DNA from: Podarcis raffonei | Lineage: Eukaryota > Chordata > Lepidosauria > Squamata > Lacertidae | DNA length: 64,000 bases | Assembly: GCF_027172205.1 (NCBI RefSeq) | Contig: NC_070614.1 | Location: 47,990,001 to 48,054,000 of the forward strand | Direction of reading: 5' to 3' | Shown: piece by piece, positions 11,299 to 24,800 of the stretch | Layout of the letters: each line of letters opens with the position of its first letter | How positions within the stretch are numbered: the stretch's first letter is position 1 | Made by a program: the position numbers and the translations under genes | The notes under the pieces: model-generated | Database searches by the model: none | What the model was told of the DNA's origin: nothing | Seen by the model: the letters and a program-made list of their open reading frames with translations, nothing else

Positions 11299-14200
11299 TT
11301 AATTCTTTCTCTTTATTAGTTGCTCTCTGTTGTTCAACTCAGGCCTCAAGATAATGATGTAGCATTTTGGAGCGAAGATGCAGCCCAATAACCCAGCACT
11401 GGAGGCCAAGATGGAGATGATCTCCACCACTACCATGTATTTCCCTTTGGTGCTCAGGTAAGTTGGAAGAAAAGAAAGCCAAACACTGCAAAAGAGCAAC
11501 ATGCTGAAGGTAATGAATTTGGCTTCATTAAAACTGTCAGGTAATCTGCGAGCAAGAAATGCCACAATGAAGCTGGCAATGGCCAGGAGGCCCATGTAGC
11601 CCAGGACACAATAAAACAGGGTCACTGACCCTTCATTACATTGCACAATGATTTCTGTGGTTATAGAGTGCATATCTACATCAGGGAACGGGGGAGATGT
11701 CATCAACCACAAAGTACAAACAATAGATTGAATAAAAGAACAGGAAACTACAGCAGAGTAGGCCAGACTTTTCCCTACCCACTTCCTCATGCTAGAGCCT
11801 GGCTTGGTGGCCATGAAAGCTACAACTACAGTGATTGTTTTGGCCAGCATGCAAGAAATAGCCACAGAGAAGATCATGCCAAAAGCAGGTTGTCTGAGAA
11901 GACAGGTCATTTCCCTAGGTTTTCCAAGGAACAGCAAAGAAGAGAGGAAGCAGAGCAGAAGAGAGACCAGGAGAGCGTAGGTGAGCGCTCGGTTGTTGGC
12001 TTTGACAATGGGGGTATCTTTGTGCTTCACAAAAGTGCCTAACACCAGAGTTGTGAGAAGGGAAGAAGATAGAGCAACAGAAGTTAGGCTGATCCCGAAA
12101 GGTTCCTCATAGGAAAGAAAGCTCATAGTTTTGGAGATGCATTGGTTTCTCTTCCTGTTTGGATATTGATCTTCTGGGCATATGAAGCAGTCGTGCGTAT
12201 CTGAAAAACAGGTCAAATTCCAAAGGCAATTAATGTGCTTTCTTTGCCTACTGTATATCAGTTGTCTAATTTTAACCTGCTCCTTCTTATTCTACCAACT
12301 CCATCTGGTGAAAGGTTACCCAATTTTTTTCAATGAATCCGGGGACACAATAAAAAAAAAAAAAATACTACATGTTCAGGACGTTGATGCTGCAGTGATG
12401 GCGTGGCAGAGGGGTGGCCACCCCCTTGAGCCCAACCGCCATGTTTCCCCTTCCTCTGAGGCTTCTATCTCCTTTCTCCATGAGCCTGGGCAGCCCCTGA
12501 GTTGCTGGTGGTGGTGCTGGTGAGGAAGCAGTGTGCGGTGGGTCAGGCATGGAATGCAGAGAAGGAGGGCGGAGAGCGGCCTCAATCCCACTCCTACTTG
12601 CCTGCAAGTAGGAGGTGGGTGGGGATCCCGCAGCTGGAAAGGGAGGTTTCCCATTGCCTAACTGAGAGATCCCTGCCCCCTCCTGCTTTCACACAAGTAG
12701 GAGTTAGGAGGCTGCTCCGATAGGCAGCATGAAGCCTCCCTTCACAGCTTAGTTGCTGGGGTCAGGGAAGGTGGAGGCAGCCTGAAAGCTGCATCTTAGA
12801 ACCCCTGCACCATGGTCATATGGGGACTTCTGAGCAGCTCCAGAAGCCAGCCAGAGCCAACTGCTCCGGGTTACTGAGACTGCCGCTGCTGTGTTTCCCA
12901 GGGACATTAGATGAAATCTGGGGACATTCCAGGAATGGAATTTGTCCGGGGACTTATTTGCAAATCTGGGGACTGTCCCTGGGAAACAGGGACGTCTGGT
13001 AACCCTAAGACGGTGTGGCTGCTGAGACTCTACCTGTCTGAGTATTGTCTCACTAGGGTGGAACATACTCTGTCTGTCTTCCCCCTGGATAACTGCAATT
13101 TACTCTGTGTGGGATTTACCTTTGAAGGTGAATCAGAAACAACCAGTAATCTAGAATGCGGAAGCTGCCGCGACTGTATAACACCAAAAGAACTACATTG
13201 TCTACCAGTATGTTTCCAATCTCAATTCAAAGTGTTGGTGCTGTCTTTAAATCCCTAAACAGCCTCAGCCCTGTATGCCTGAAGTAGCGTTTCTACCCAC
13301 ATCGTTCAGCCTGGACACTGAGATTCAGCTCTGAGCACCTTCTGGCAGCTCCCTCATTGCAAGAGGTGAGGTTACGTGGAACCTGGCAGAGGACCTTTTC
13401 AGTAGTACATCAGCAGTCCAAAGGGCACCATATAAATTAATAGTAGTAGTAGTAAATGATGTTAAAGTGACAATGCATTTTATTATCATACCAGGCTCAA
13501 GATTATCAGCATGTGCCAAATATTATGACTTCTTCACCTATTTGGGCTTATTGCAGAGATAATTTAATAGCCACAAAGCCAATTATATCATTCATTAATT
13601 AATTTTAACCCAATGCATCACACTTAAATTATCAGGTTGGGAATAGAAGTCATGTTTTTGCTACTTTTCTATGTCCTTGATTGACAGACCATATAAATAT
13701 TCCTAGTATGTCATCATTCAACCATTTCCTATCTTGAATGAACATCTATCTCGCCTGCCCTTAAACTTTTTACTAGGATATAACGGAGTTTGCACCTTTA
13801 TTCTAAAACTTTGAATTACTCAATCAGTACACACCTGCAACAAAATCAAGCAATCAACCCAACTCCTGCATCAAAATAGGTGATACGTACTCCTGTATCT
13901 TTGAAATCATGCACCTTATATGAACCAGTCACATACCAAAAAGATGCAATGCATCAAATATCAAAAATAAAGTATACCAAGATTGTTTTATGTAGTAGGT
14001 TTTCATTTGTGATGGACTACCATGAGTTAAGTTGCAATAATATGATGTTCCTCTGATAATTTGGGATTTAAGGGTATTGGAAATTATATACTATAGATCT
14101 GTGTTCTTCAAGGGGAAATGTAGTACTGTGGTACCTCGGATTAAGAACTTAATTGGTTCTGGAGGTCTGTTCTTAACCTGAAACTGTCCTTAACCTGAAG

Positions 14201-17200
14201 CACCACTTTTGCAAATGGGGCCTCCTGCTGCTGCTGCCCCGCCTCTGCACAATTTCTGTTGTCATCCTGAAGCAAAGTTCTTAACCCGAGGTAATATTTC
14301 TGGGTTAGCGGAGTCTGTAACCTGAAGTGTATGTAACCTGAAGCATATGTACCCCAAGGTACCACTGTCTAACTATCCCTACCTTTGGCTGTCTAATCAG
14401 TCTTGTCTTTGGGAGGCTCATTGCTTAGTGACCGGTCTTACCCTTGCTGATCCAGGAAGTTATGATTTCACCAGTGTTTCTAAATTCACAATCAGTAATT
14501 TAGATTTATAATGTGAACTTGTAATGTGTCTTTTGTTGTTGTTGTTATTCCTTTAGCCTCAGATATCTTCTCATCCATAAAGGTCAATGAAGGTCAGTTA
14601 GGTAAATTAATTTTATTTTCTCAGCATATATAGCAAAGACTTATCCTTGACTGTTAAGTACTATTTGTCCTGATATGGAATGGGGCAAACACTCCCCCTT
14701 AATATGGTAACTGCTTCAGAGGGAACTGGGGTGAAACAACTGCCAGACCCAGAACCTGTGGCATATAATCAGGTTCAAACCTCACATCTGAACAGATTAA
14801 ATTTGTCATTGTTACCATCGTTATCACTTGTCCGCTGATGTAATGCTTAAACTATTTCTTCTCTTTTGGATATCTTAAACTATGTTGGGGCAACTTCCAA
14901 ATCCATCCATCTTTTGGGTCCCTCCCAACTTTAAGATTCTATGAGTCTATGAGAAAGCATTGCAGACAGTGGCATAGGAAGGGGGCGGGGGGCAGCCCGC
15001 CCCGGGTTCCATCCCTGAGGAACACCTTTGGGATGCTCATGCTCAGGGGCCGCCCCCATTGGGACACTCGCGTGGGTGACGTGCCACACCCCCACGGGCG
15101 ACGTGCCACTCCCCCAAACTCCGGGTGCCAAAGCCCCTAGCTCCACCACTGATTGCAGAAGAGTAATTAGCTTCTCTGAGTGTTTTTGAGAAAGTGCTGG
15201 ATGTCAGCAAAGAAATATTTGCACACCATACCAAGCAGAATAGCTTACTTACATGCACAGCATGGTAAATAAACGTTTGTAATGAGCTCTTTGTCAAAAT
15301 CCATAATAATAATTTGTGATGAAATAAAAAATGATTTCTTTCTCATGTACCATTCTGGTCTGAAATCTTGCCTTCTGGACACGGAGCACAATCATAGCAG
15401 CAAAATTTTTCACCTTCCTTCCTTTTCTTCTGATGACCAGGAGGGCAGTGTTCGGTGCACACCGAAATGGGCATCACCTATCCATAAACAGGAAGGGGTT
15501 ACAGGTTGGATTTTATTTTTATTTTTAAGTTATCCTACTGAATTAATTGCAAACTCATTCTATGACGGGCAGTCAGGGCATGCAGATATAGCAGTAACCA
15601 GAGAATGAATGACTGCTACGAAGAGCACAGAGAGAAGTAGTGACATTATTCAGTTTGACTTCACCCTCAAAGCTTAACCCCTCTATTGTTTCCCAACAGG
15701 GGATGCCAACAATTCAAGAAACAACAATTCATAAATAAAACTTTTGCATTGCATGCAGCAATATATATAATCTGACCATTGAGCCATCTCCCTTGCTAAC
15801 ATTAGATGTTGCTGATCTTTGCCATTACTTCTTGGAGATGAGGAAGACGTTTCAGTTCAAGTATGATTCTTTCCACCGAGGTTGGCTCTTGTGCAATAGA
15901 AAGATAGATAACCCAGTGATGGATCACTAACATATTTAATCAATATCCCTTAAATCCCTGTCATATACAAATAAGGATTAGGTAAAATTTACAAAAAAAT
16001 ATATTGATGCTTATTGGCAGTTCAGTTTTGCACCTAGGATTTCCATGTGCTAAATAATCAGATTGTCCCTGTGACTATCCAATACAAAGAGACATAGTAT
16101 GCAGAACAAATAGCTGTTCTGTCAGGACACCTTGGGAGAACATGGGGGTTACAGGAATATCCCAGGATTCTGACCTGTTTAAAACCTTTATGCCACATTA
16201 TCATGTCCTCATGAATGATGAATTTCTTTCCTTCAGGAGCAGTATCATCCACCTCTCCAACTTTCACTCGAAGGAAGGACTTGCTTGGGAATATGACCAT
16301 GTTCATGATGTCAAATCCATTTCCCATTTCCTTTTTAGCAGTAAAGGACAGTGATTCTCCAGCTGAATTGTTAAAGGAAATGCCATGAAGGAAAGGGTGG
16401 AGCTGATTGAAAGATTAAAGACAAGGGTGGGGGAAATGAAAATTTTGAATTTAATGCCATGATACACACACACACACACACACACACACATTTCACTATT
16501 AGTGTTTGGTAGAATTATCTAAGAAAGATCAAAAGTGAAAAATCAACTATTTTACATAGAAGATAAAAAGCTACATTATACATTGACTACACAATGTCTT
16601 TCCAGGCCAGAATGTGCAATACATGACGTAAATATACAAAGCTTTGTAAAAAAATAAAAATAAAATGTGGAGTACCAGTTAAAACATTTTATTTTATTTT
16701 ATCCCCCCCCCTAAAAAAAAATACAATATGGACTTATTTCCAGCACACTACCTGCCAAGGCTGCAGATCTTGAAGTTCAAATGTGTTATGACCCATCCTT
16801 GCTCTGGGTTTGGATCTCTTTAAAGAAATGTCATGTAAAGCATGAGCCACCACATGGACAGCATTATAGATACTGTAGCTGTGGCCAGTCATACACATTT
16901 CAAAGAGTGGATCAGGAAGACTCTCCAGGCTCTCCTCTCTTGTACATTGCTCACTTGTGTCCATTGACACATTGGGGTTTGGAAAATCACAGTCAAATGC
17001 TTGCTCCCAGAAGTCCTTCAGAAAACCATTTTCTTTTATCCTATCAGGCTTTATGCTTTGAAGAAACTCCTGGAACCCTGGAAGCTTTTTTGAGTGAATT
17101 GTGAAGCAAATGGCACCTTGGAAGATACCAAGATCCCAGCTCCTTTGAAGCCCCAACAATATGAAATCAATCTGAGTTGTTATGATCCAAACTTTTGTAA

Positions 17201-19097
17201 CTGATTCAATGTCATTTTTTTCAATATCTTGTAGAAAAAAGAAAATAGCTGTCAGCCATATGAGTGCCATAGATTCTCCATATATGATAAATGTGTGGGC
17301 TTTGTCATCTTTGACATCATTGTAACTACTTAATAGGACGTCGTAAACTTCATCAATATTATCGAAACGGGCTAGTTTGGGGAATCTTTGTATGAAGGCT
17401 GAACAGATTCCATTTTTGGAAAACAGTGGCTCCATCGTCTGCAAGAATTTTTCTCCACTTTCATCATCCACAACAAAGAGTCCAACCCATGTCCATCCAA
17501 AATGCTTAAGCAAGCTTATAATTCCCATGTATTGATGGGCTTCATTTGGAACCATGCGGTAGAAGGAAGAGATATGACTTTCCTCAGTCTCCTCCTCAAT
17601 GGGAAATGAACCATATGTGAGCTACAAGAAATTGCACAGATATTACAGAAGTACATTGTGAACAATGACTCTTTCGGTTAATTCTCTACAGCTTTGAATA
17701 TATGTCCAAGTTTCATAAAAATCATTGATGAATCATATTATGCCCTGTATGGAAATTTACGTCTTGTTTTTAAGAACTGAGTATTAACTATAGACACTTT
17801 CTGAATCTTGGAATCACAGCAATAATAACACCATGATATCATGGGGGAAGTGTTTTCCGCTACCCCACCCTTTGCGCTTGTAGGGCTAATAACAAACTGC
17901 TGCAGGTGAGGAATTTTGAGAAACATCATCTGAGTGGTGTTTCTGCAACCAAGGGGAAACTGTGAAGTTCCCTTGTCATTTTCTTATTAGCTGTTGCATG
18001 TTGTTAAATAATCTTGTTATATTTATAGTATACGAATGAGGGGTTTTTTTGGGGTATGTTATTATCTTTGTATTGTTTTGCTATGCTATGCTATTGTTAT
18101 TGTTTGCTATACAGTGGTACCTTGGTTTAAAAACATCTTAGTTTATGAACAACTTGGATTAAGAACGCTGCAACCCCAGAAGTAGGTGTTTTGGTTTGTG
18201 CACTTTGCCTTGGAATAAGAACATGTTCCGCTTCCAGTCGAGTGTGTTCCACTTGTAAATACAGTAGAGTCCCCCGCTGCTATGGGAAAGCACGTCTTGG
18301 TTTAAGGACGCTTTGATTTAAGAACGGACTTCTGGAACAGATTTAGTTCATAAACCAAGGTACCACTGTACTATGATAATTTTCTGATGTTATTGCTTTG
18401 GTGTGTTAATATGTAATAGCTTTGTAATATTGGCTTGAAATGTACAGTATCCCTCTTTGATATACAGTAAGCTGCTTTGAGCATGATTTTGTTTAGGGAA
18501 AAGCAGTATGCAAATACAATGAATGGAAAGACGGATGACAATCAATAGAATAAGGCTGGTCTATATGTATATATAGTGTGAAAGGCTGGGGTGAAGAAGT
18601 GCGTCTTTAAAGAGCACATGGCAAATTAGTATTCACTATGCACTGAAGGTGCTAGACATCACACTGTAAATAATTCCAAAATTTAGTGGACGCCATAGAA
18701 GGCCCTTCCCACAGCAAACAAACTGTCAACCAGTACAGTTTTATTTACAGAAGAGAGCAAGGTGCTGTAAAGGCACTTTGATAATTGAGAATCATATATT
18801 GCTGCTACTGAAAGTTAATAATATCACAAATGAAAAGATTGCTTCAAAAAACTTCTTTCAAATTACGCCACTTTCTTGGTGGGATTTTGAAATAATAACG
18901 ATACTCCCATTTTCACCAAATAGATAAGACTTTCATTTTGGTTCCTTCAGAGAATGATGTTGAAAATTTATTTATTGCTATGCTCCCCCAATTCTGGGCA
19001 GGTAAAATGTTAGGTAGCTAGCACTAGCCTTTCCTAACAATTATATCTTCATCCTCCTGTTTCGTATTTAATAATAATGTTTTTTTTAAAATAGTAA

Positions 19098-19128
<31 letters not shown>

Positions 19129-20312
19129 AAGAAGAAGAAGAAGAAGAAGATATTTATCAGTTCTATGGAAAGTGCAATAATTTTGGTCCCTAAGGAAGAT
19201 CTATTTATGAATAGGACTCCATAAGAAGTCTATTCATCCTGGAAATCTGCCCAATCACCCCATTCGGTGATAATACCTGTGGAATCTTGTAGAGGCCTAT
19301 GCTGTCTCTCATATGGAAGGAGGTATCAGAGCTAAGTCCCCCAATGATGGCCAAAAGGTTCTTCTGGAGGTCACATTTATAATTCGGGACAAATCTGTGA
19401 GATTTGAAGAGCAGGTCTAATGTGGCGCGGTAGGTCATCCTTGCATCATGATAGCTATCATAGATGTGAAACCCAAGAGTGATATTAGGCAAGATTGTGG
19501 GGTTCTCATTGATCTCTTTCACAGCAAATGTCAAGGCAAGTATGTGCTGGTAGAATTTTGTCACCATACTGCAAAAAAGTTAATTAATTTACATTTTCAG
19601 AGGAGATTTCTACAATGCATAAAAATAACATACCACAGTTTTCCCCATTTCTGATTCAAATTGATTTTGATTGAAATTAAACAATGGTATTTGTAATTTA
19701 TTGTTCTAAGCTAAGAGACAACAAGCAGTGGATGGAAATGATGATTAAGCTGCACTTTTGTGTTCTGCATGGTACTTCGACCAAACCGCCTTTGTTTCCT
19801 ACATTCATTTATTCACCTTTTCCCAGAAAACTTTATATAAAAAGACATAAGTCCTGACATAAATGCACCTGCCTAATTCACAGTTGCTGCATGAACTTTT
19901 GCCTAACATACACATTTTAAAGGAACTATGTTAAAATATAGTGGGGGGTGGGAAGCAAATACACACAGAGACACACACAAAATCTAGCCCAGGAGCTTAC
20001 AAATGTCACTGTACTGTCTCAACCATCAGGCTAACCATTCTAGTATATGACACAAAAGAGACTACAGATAGATGTATGGTAGAGAGGAGACTCTTACTAT
20101 GAAACATCGAAGACAATCTGTGAAGGGTGTTCTCTGAAGAAAACTTCACAAAATATGTGAAAGACGTGAGAAGAAATTCCACCAATGATGAAGCCCCCTG
20201 GTTGGTACCACTCATGTGGAATAGGAAATGGATCATTCATTGGACACCTGAAAGCATCTATTTTGCACTCAACAAACATTTGCATAAACAGGAACAACCA
20301 TAGCAACAACAT
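11299..20312 (-). CDS. V2R gene C, complete six-exon receptor (877 aa)
   Basis: Vomeronasal type-2 receptor, expected in the plasma membrane of vomeronasal neurons binding peptide or other chemosignals and coupling to a Go-type G protein (family knowledge). Exons: 1 20098..20312, 2 19277..19568, 3 16752..17621, 4 16175..16402, 5 15351..15477, 6 11299..12200. All boundaries show AG/GT and phases agree, giving 877 codons without a stop. Residues 1-20 are a signal peptide ([20 protein letters not shown]); an in-frame ATG 11 codons upstream is possible but the chosen one matches genes A and D. About 72-535 form the Venus-flytrap domain. 536-598 form the cysteine-rich linker, with six cysteines in exon 5 and three at the start of exon 6. 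About 612-865 form seven helices, with [20 protein letters not shown] and PKCYIII, ending IKRKN. Introns carry L2, hAT, Tigger and inverted-repeat elements. Appears functional. Confidence 0.93.
12314..13004. mobile_element. Possible DNA element with short inverted ends in gene C intron 5
   Basis: Starts GGTTACC and ends GGTAACC, which are reverse complements. The last 120 bases are rich in GGGGAC and GGGACTGTCCCTGG-like words. An A-rich run (about 12349-12365) lies near the left end. No flanking duplication is evident, so this may be a mosaic. Confidence 0.35.
13015..13455 (+). mobile_element. L2-like LINE, 3' remnant
   Basis: Sequence corresponds to the end of an L2-type reverse-transcriptase frame (compare the DYCN...GLPLK and HWLPV...FKVLVL signatures), decayed by stops. 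It finishes with ACCATATAAATTAATAGTAG and a short TAG tract, the kind of tail L2 elements carry. Related remnants occur at 24780-25320 (minus), 32945-33370, 41775-42015, 55715-55962 and 60590-61020. Confidence 0.6.
14126..14367. mobile_element. Tigger/pogo-like MITE in gene C intron 5
   Basis: Ends read CTGTGGTACCTCGGATTAAG and CCCAAGGTACCACTG, an imperfect terminal inverted repeat of the CAGTGGTACCT type seen in three further copies here. The interior repeats TAACCTGAAGC-type words. Non-autonomous, no coding capacity. Confidence 0.65.
14967..15151. mobile_element. hAT MITE with 8-bp target-site duplication
   Basis: A 185 bp GC-rich element starts CAGTGGCATAGGAAGG and ends CCTAGCTCCACCACTG. 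It is flanked by the exact 8-mer ATTGCAGA at 14959-14966 and 15152-15159, the target-site length of hAT transposons. Lies in gene C intron 5. Open frames across it are composition artefacts. Confidence 0.8.
16464..16490. repeat. (CA)n microsatellite
   Basis: Perfect CA dinucleotides in the intron between exons 4 and 3 of gene C. Confidence 0.9.
18112..18368. mobile_element. Tigger/pogo-like MITE with TA target site
   Basis: 257 bp element with ends CAGTGGTACCTTGGTTTA and ATAAACCAAGGTACCACTG, flanked on both sides by TA (18110-18111 and 18369-18370). The match of ends and TA duplication fit a Tc1/mariner-superfamily MITE. Lies between exons 3 and 2 of gene C. Confidence 0.8.
19098..19150. repeat. 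(GAA)n microsatellite
   Basis: About 17 GAA units in the intron between exons 3 and 2 of gene C, following an AT-rich stretch. Confidence 0.9.
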
Positions 20313-21815
20313 CCTGAAAGTGTATCTTTTATACTCTTGCAACAAACCTCTTCAGCAGAGATATTACCCAGTCTACTGAAAATATTTTTAGGTATTTTCA
20401 GATGTTTCACTCATTCTATAGTTTGTGTGGTCGCTGCCCTGGTTTCTTTTAAGAGGAATTGGCTAGAATTGATTATGCTGGACTCTGAAATTACAAATTG
20501 CCCAAATCTAAAAAAGTGACCTGTGAGCTGAATCTAAGCCTGAAATATGCTTTGATTTGTAGATAAAATTATCACCACCCATTTAAAGTCTGGCCAATAA
20601 TATGAAGAAGGGAAGATTTCATAAATAAAAGCGACATGGTTCTGCCTGCCTCTTGCCCCTGTGGCAGGCTATCTGGGGCAAATGAGTGAATTATTATAAC
20701 CACTTCCAGGGTGGCTTATTGACTGTTTTCAAGTACCTACCAGAAAGTCTTGTGGGCTTTGACCAAGTGAACTACATGTAATTATTTGCATAATTGCTTG
20801 AGGATATAACTTTCTCAGCATTTTAGCCCAGAGTGGCACTTTTGGTAACCAACATGTTGGATAGGGACATATATTAGGGACATGTCAGCACATGTGATGG
20901 GCGTGTCAAAAAACAGAAAGGTTTTGGGAAAATGTATTTACAAAAATATCTTTAGTTACAAAGCAGACAGCTCCCATGACTCTAGGACTAGCTCTACATA
21001 AATATTATTGTCATGATATGTTGCAGATTAGAAATAAAGAACTCATAAAACATCTATTAACCATTGCAATAACAACTGTTGCCAAGGCATGGAAATAATA
21101 TAATATATATAAATATTATATATATATATAATTTTAATAAAAATTAATAAAAATTTCAAAGTGGTTTACAGCATATTAAATCAATAAAACAATAGCCAGG
21201 TGATGTTCCTCTGGCCTCATGAGGAGCCTCTTTCCAAGGGCTGGGTGAGTCTGGGCCTTGCCCCTTAGGCCTGGTGGAAAACATCTCTCAGGGAGCGGCC
21301 TACACAGCTGGGCAATGTTCTCCATCCCTCCAGAAATCAACTTGTTGGCCCACTTTTAATTCAGGTTCAGGTACAGGTACTGCTCCAGGGGTTTCACAAC
21401 CTCTCATGATTTAGATGTTACAGCACATTGGAGCTCAACAAAAAGTCACAGGCTGTTTCCTATCAGGATGAAATTAAATATTTCCTCTCGGAAAACTCTT
21501 GTCATATGCTTTGTATTCAATAACCCTGCGTTCTACCTTCCAATTAATTCATAAATGCTCACATTCTACCAGAATACAACTCTTCCCTTAAAGGCGTGTT
21601 TTAACATTCATATTGCATCACAATACAGTTCTTCCCATTTTGCTAGTTTCCACCGATCACCAGGTCTGACGCATAGAGACAGTTCTATGATGTTGGAGTG
21701 AGGTTGGAATAGCAGAAAAATTTCTATAGGGTGGCTATAGTAAAAATGCCATCCATTTTAAACAACACCACTTCATATGTAATAAGATGGTAAAGGAAAA
21801 TTACTAGGGTTCTTT
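20313..21815. other. Intergenic region between genes C and D
   Basis: Holds the conserved upstream block of gene C (20741..20860), a sequence from about 20960 to 21112 matching the LINE-derived stretch at 30080 onwards, a TA-rich tract near 21113-21140, a short unassigned repeat-like segment (about 21150-21400), and from about 21490 a 3' flank nearly identical to the one following gene C exon 6 (10976-11298). No gene seen. Confidence 0.6.
20741..20860 (-). promoter_or_regulatory. Conserved upstream block of gene C
   Basis: Lies 429-548 bp upstream of the start codon. It contains a homeodomain-type core (GTAATTATTTGCATAATTGC) in which ATTTGCAT at 20784-20791 is a perfect octamer (POU-type) site read on the + strand, and it ends GGTAACCAACATGTT. 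Related blocks precede genes A, D, E, H and F at similar distance. A regulatory role is inferred from conservation only. Confidence 0.4.
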
Positions 21816-24800
21816 TTAATTCTTTCTCTTTATTAGTTGCTCTCTGTTGTTCAACTCAGGCCTCAAGATAATGATGTAGCATTTTGGAGCGAAGATGCAG
21901 CCCAATAACCCAGCACTGGAGGCCAAGATGGAGATGATCTCCACCACTACCATGTATTTCCCTTTGGTGCTCAGGTAAGTTGGAAGAAAAGAAAGCCAAA
22001 CACTGCAAAAGAGCAACATGCTGAAGGTAATGAATTTGGCTTCATTAAAACTGTCAGGTAATCTGCGAGCAAGAAATGCCACAATGAAGCTGGCAACAGC
22101 CAGGAGGCCCATGTAGCCCAGGACACAATAAAACAGGGTCACTGACCCTTCATTACATTGCACAATGATTTCTGTGGTTAAAGAGTGCATATCTACATCA
22201 GGGAACGGGGGAGATGTCATCAACCACAAAGTACAAACAATAGATTGAATAAAAGAACAGGAAACGACAACAGAGTAGGCCAGACTTTTCCCTACCCACT
22301 TCCTCATGCTAGAGCCTGGCTTGGTGGCCATGAAAGCTACAACTACAGTGATCGTTTTGGCCAGCATGCAAGAAACACCCATAGAGAAGATCATGCCAAA
22401 AGTAGGTTGTCTGAGAAGACAGGTCATTTCCCCAGGTTTTCCAAGGAACAGCAAAGAAGAGAGGAAGCAGAGCAGAAGAGAGACCAGGAGAGTGTAGGTG
22501 AGGGCTTGGTTGTTGGCTTTTACTATGGGGGTATCTTTGTGCTTCAAAAAAGTGCCAAACACCAGGGTTGTGAGAAGGGAAAAAGCAAAAGCAACAGAAG
22601 CTAAGCTAATCCCAAAAGGTTCTTCATAGGAAAGAAAGCTCATAGTTTTGGAGATGCATTGGCTTCTCATCTTGTTTGGATATTGATCTTCTGGGCATCT
22701 GAAACAGTCATCCATATCTGAAAAGCAGGTCAAATTCCAAAGACAATTAATGTGCTTTCTTTGCCTTCCATATCAACTTGCTGATTCTTAGTGAGTAGAT
22801 GGTAACATTGCATTTTGATATCATACCGGGCTCAATATTATCATCAGTACCAGTATGTGTCAAACACTCCTGCTGCTGCACCAATTTGGGCTGGTTGCAA
22901 ATATAATGGATGAGGCCCCACAGCTAATGATATTCATTATTTTACCATAACTCAATGCACCACATTAACATTTATCAAACTTGGAGTTAAAGGAATCTTA
23001 ACTTGTTGATATCCTTGAGAGATAGACTAGGTATATGTTTTCTATCTTGAACTAACAACAATCTCTCTTGAACATAACCTCATTCATAGGATATAAATGA
23101 GTTCACACCATTCTTCTTTAAAAATGCATTTCTCAGTCAATCCACACCTACAACAAAATGTACCAAGTGACAAAACTCCTGCATCACAATAATGCTTACT
23201 CCTGTATCTTTGAAACCATGCATTTTATATGAACCAATCACATACCATTCTGAAAAAGATGCAATGCAATAATAAAGTATAGCAACATTGTTTTATGTAG
23301 TCGATTTTTGTTGTGGACAACCACCATGAGTTATGTTACAATAATATACTATTTATCTGATAATTCAGGATTCAAGGGCATTAGCAATTATGTAATATAC
23401 TTTTGTATTTTTCAAAGGAAATGTAGTATAACTATCCCATCTTTGGGGCATCTAATTGCTCATTACGTGGTCACCAATCTTACCCTTACTGGGGTAAATT
23501 TATCTTTATGTTCTGGCAGCTTACTTATATGCACAGCATGGTAAATAAATATTTGCAATTAGGTCTTAAGCAAAATCCATAATAAAACTTTGTGATGAAA
23601 ATAAAAAATGATTTCTACTTCATGTACCATTCTGGTCTGAAATCTTGCCTTCTGGACATGCAGCACAATCATAGCAGCAAAATTTTTCACCTTCCTTCCT
23701 TTTCTTCTGATGACCAGGGGGGCAGTGCTCATTGCACACAGAAATGGGCATCACCTATCCATAAATAGGAAAGGGGTTTCTGGTTGGAGAGCAAAAAGAA
23801 GTTCTCTTTCTGAATTTCTTATAAAATGAAGATTTGCACAAAATGCAGCTGTATCTCTGGTCTGACATTCAAGTCCTCTTGCTTTCTAATTTTATCAAAA
23901 GTTGTTTCTAATGTTTACCAATCCAATTAAGACATGCAAAGGATTGGAAGAGGGGACTTCACATGTTCAGCACAATTTCTTCAACTGAGATTTATGCAAT
24001 GGAATCAGAGATAACCTAATGCTGGCTCACTAAAATATTTGCTTGAGATCCCTCAGATGAGGCATAGCTTTAATCTACAACAGATACACCATTGATTGCT
24101 GATGATTTGGTTTTGCGACTAGGATTTCAATGTGCTAGTTATCTGGGTCTTTAAGAGCCTGGTGCACATATAATTTGGCAGTGTTTTGCCTAGGCTTTCA
24201 TTCTGCTAGACAGCAGTGTTATCCCTATGACATTTTTCAATAGAAAGAGGATTTGCAGGGAAAAAAATAAATTTTCTGTCTGGACACATTTGTACCTTAG
24301 AGCGGACAAAAAAAATATCCTGTTAGGATTCTTACCTGGTTAAAACCTTTGTGCCACATTATCATGTCCTCATGAAGGATGAATTTCTTTCCTTCAGGTG
24401 CACTATAATCCACCTCTCCAACTTTCACTCGAAGGAAAGATCTGTTTGGGAATATGACCATGTTCATGATGTCAAATCCACCTACCATTTCCTTTTTAAC
24501 ACTAAAGGACAGGGTTTCTCCATCCGAATTGTTAAATGAAATGTCAGGAAGGTAAAGATGGAGCTGATTGAAATAAAAAAGGAGGAGTGACAGAAATGAA
24601 GATTATGAATATAATGCCGTGATATAGAAACACACATTTTACTGTTTGTGCTTGTTAGTATTATCTAAGAATGACAAAAAGTGAAAAATAAACAATTATG
24701 CCATAGAAGATAAAAACCTTCATTATACATGGAAGACTAAATGCCTTTCCAGGCCAGAATGTGCAAAATATAATTTAAATATAACAACAACAACAACAAC

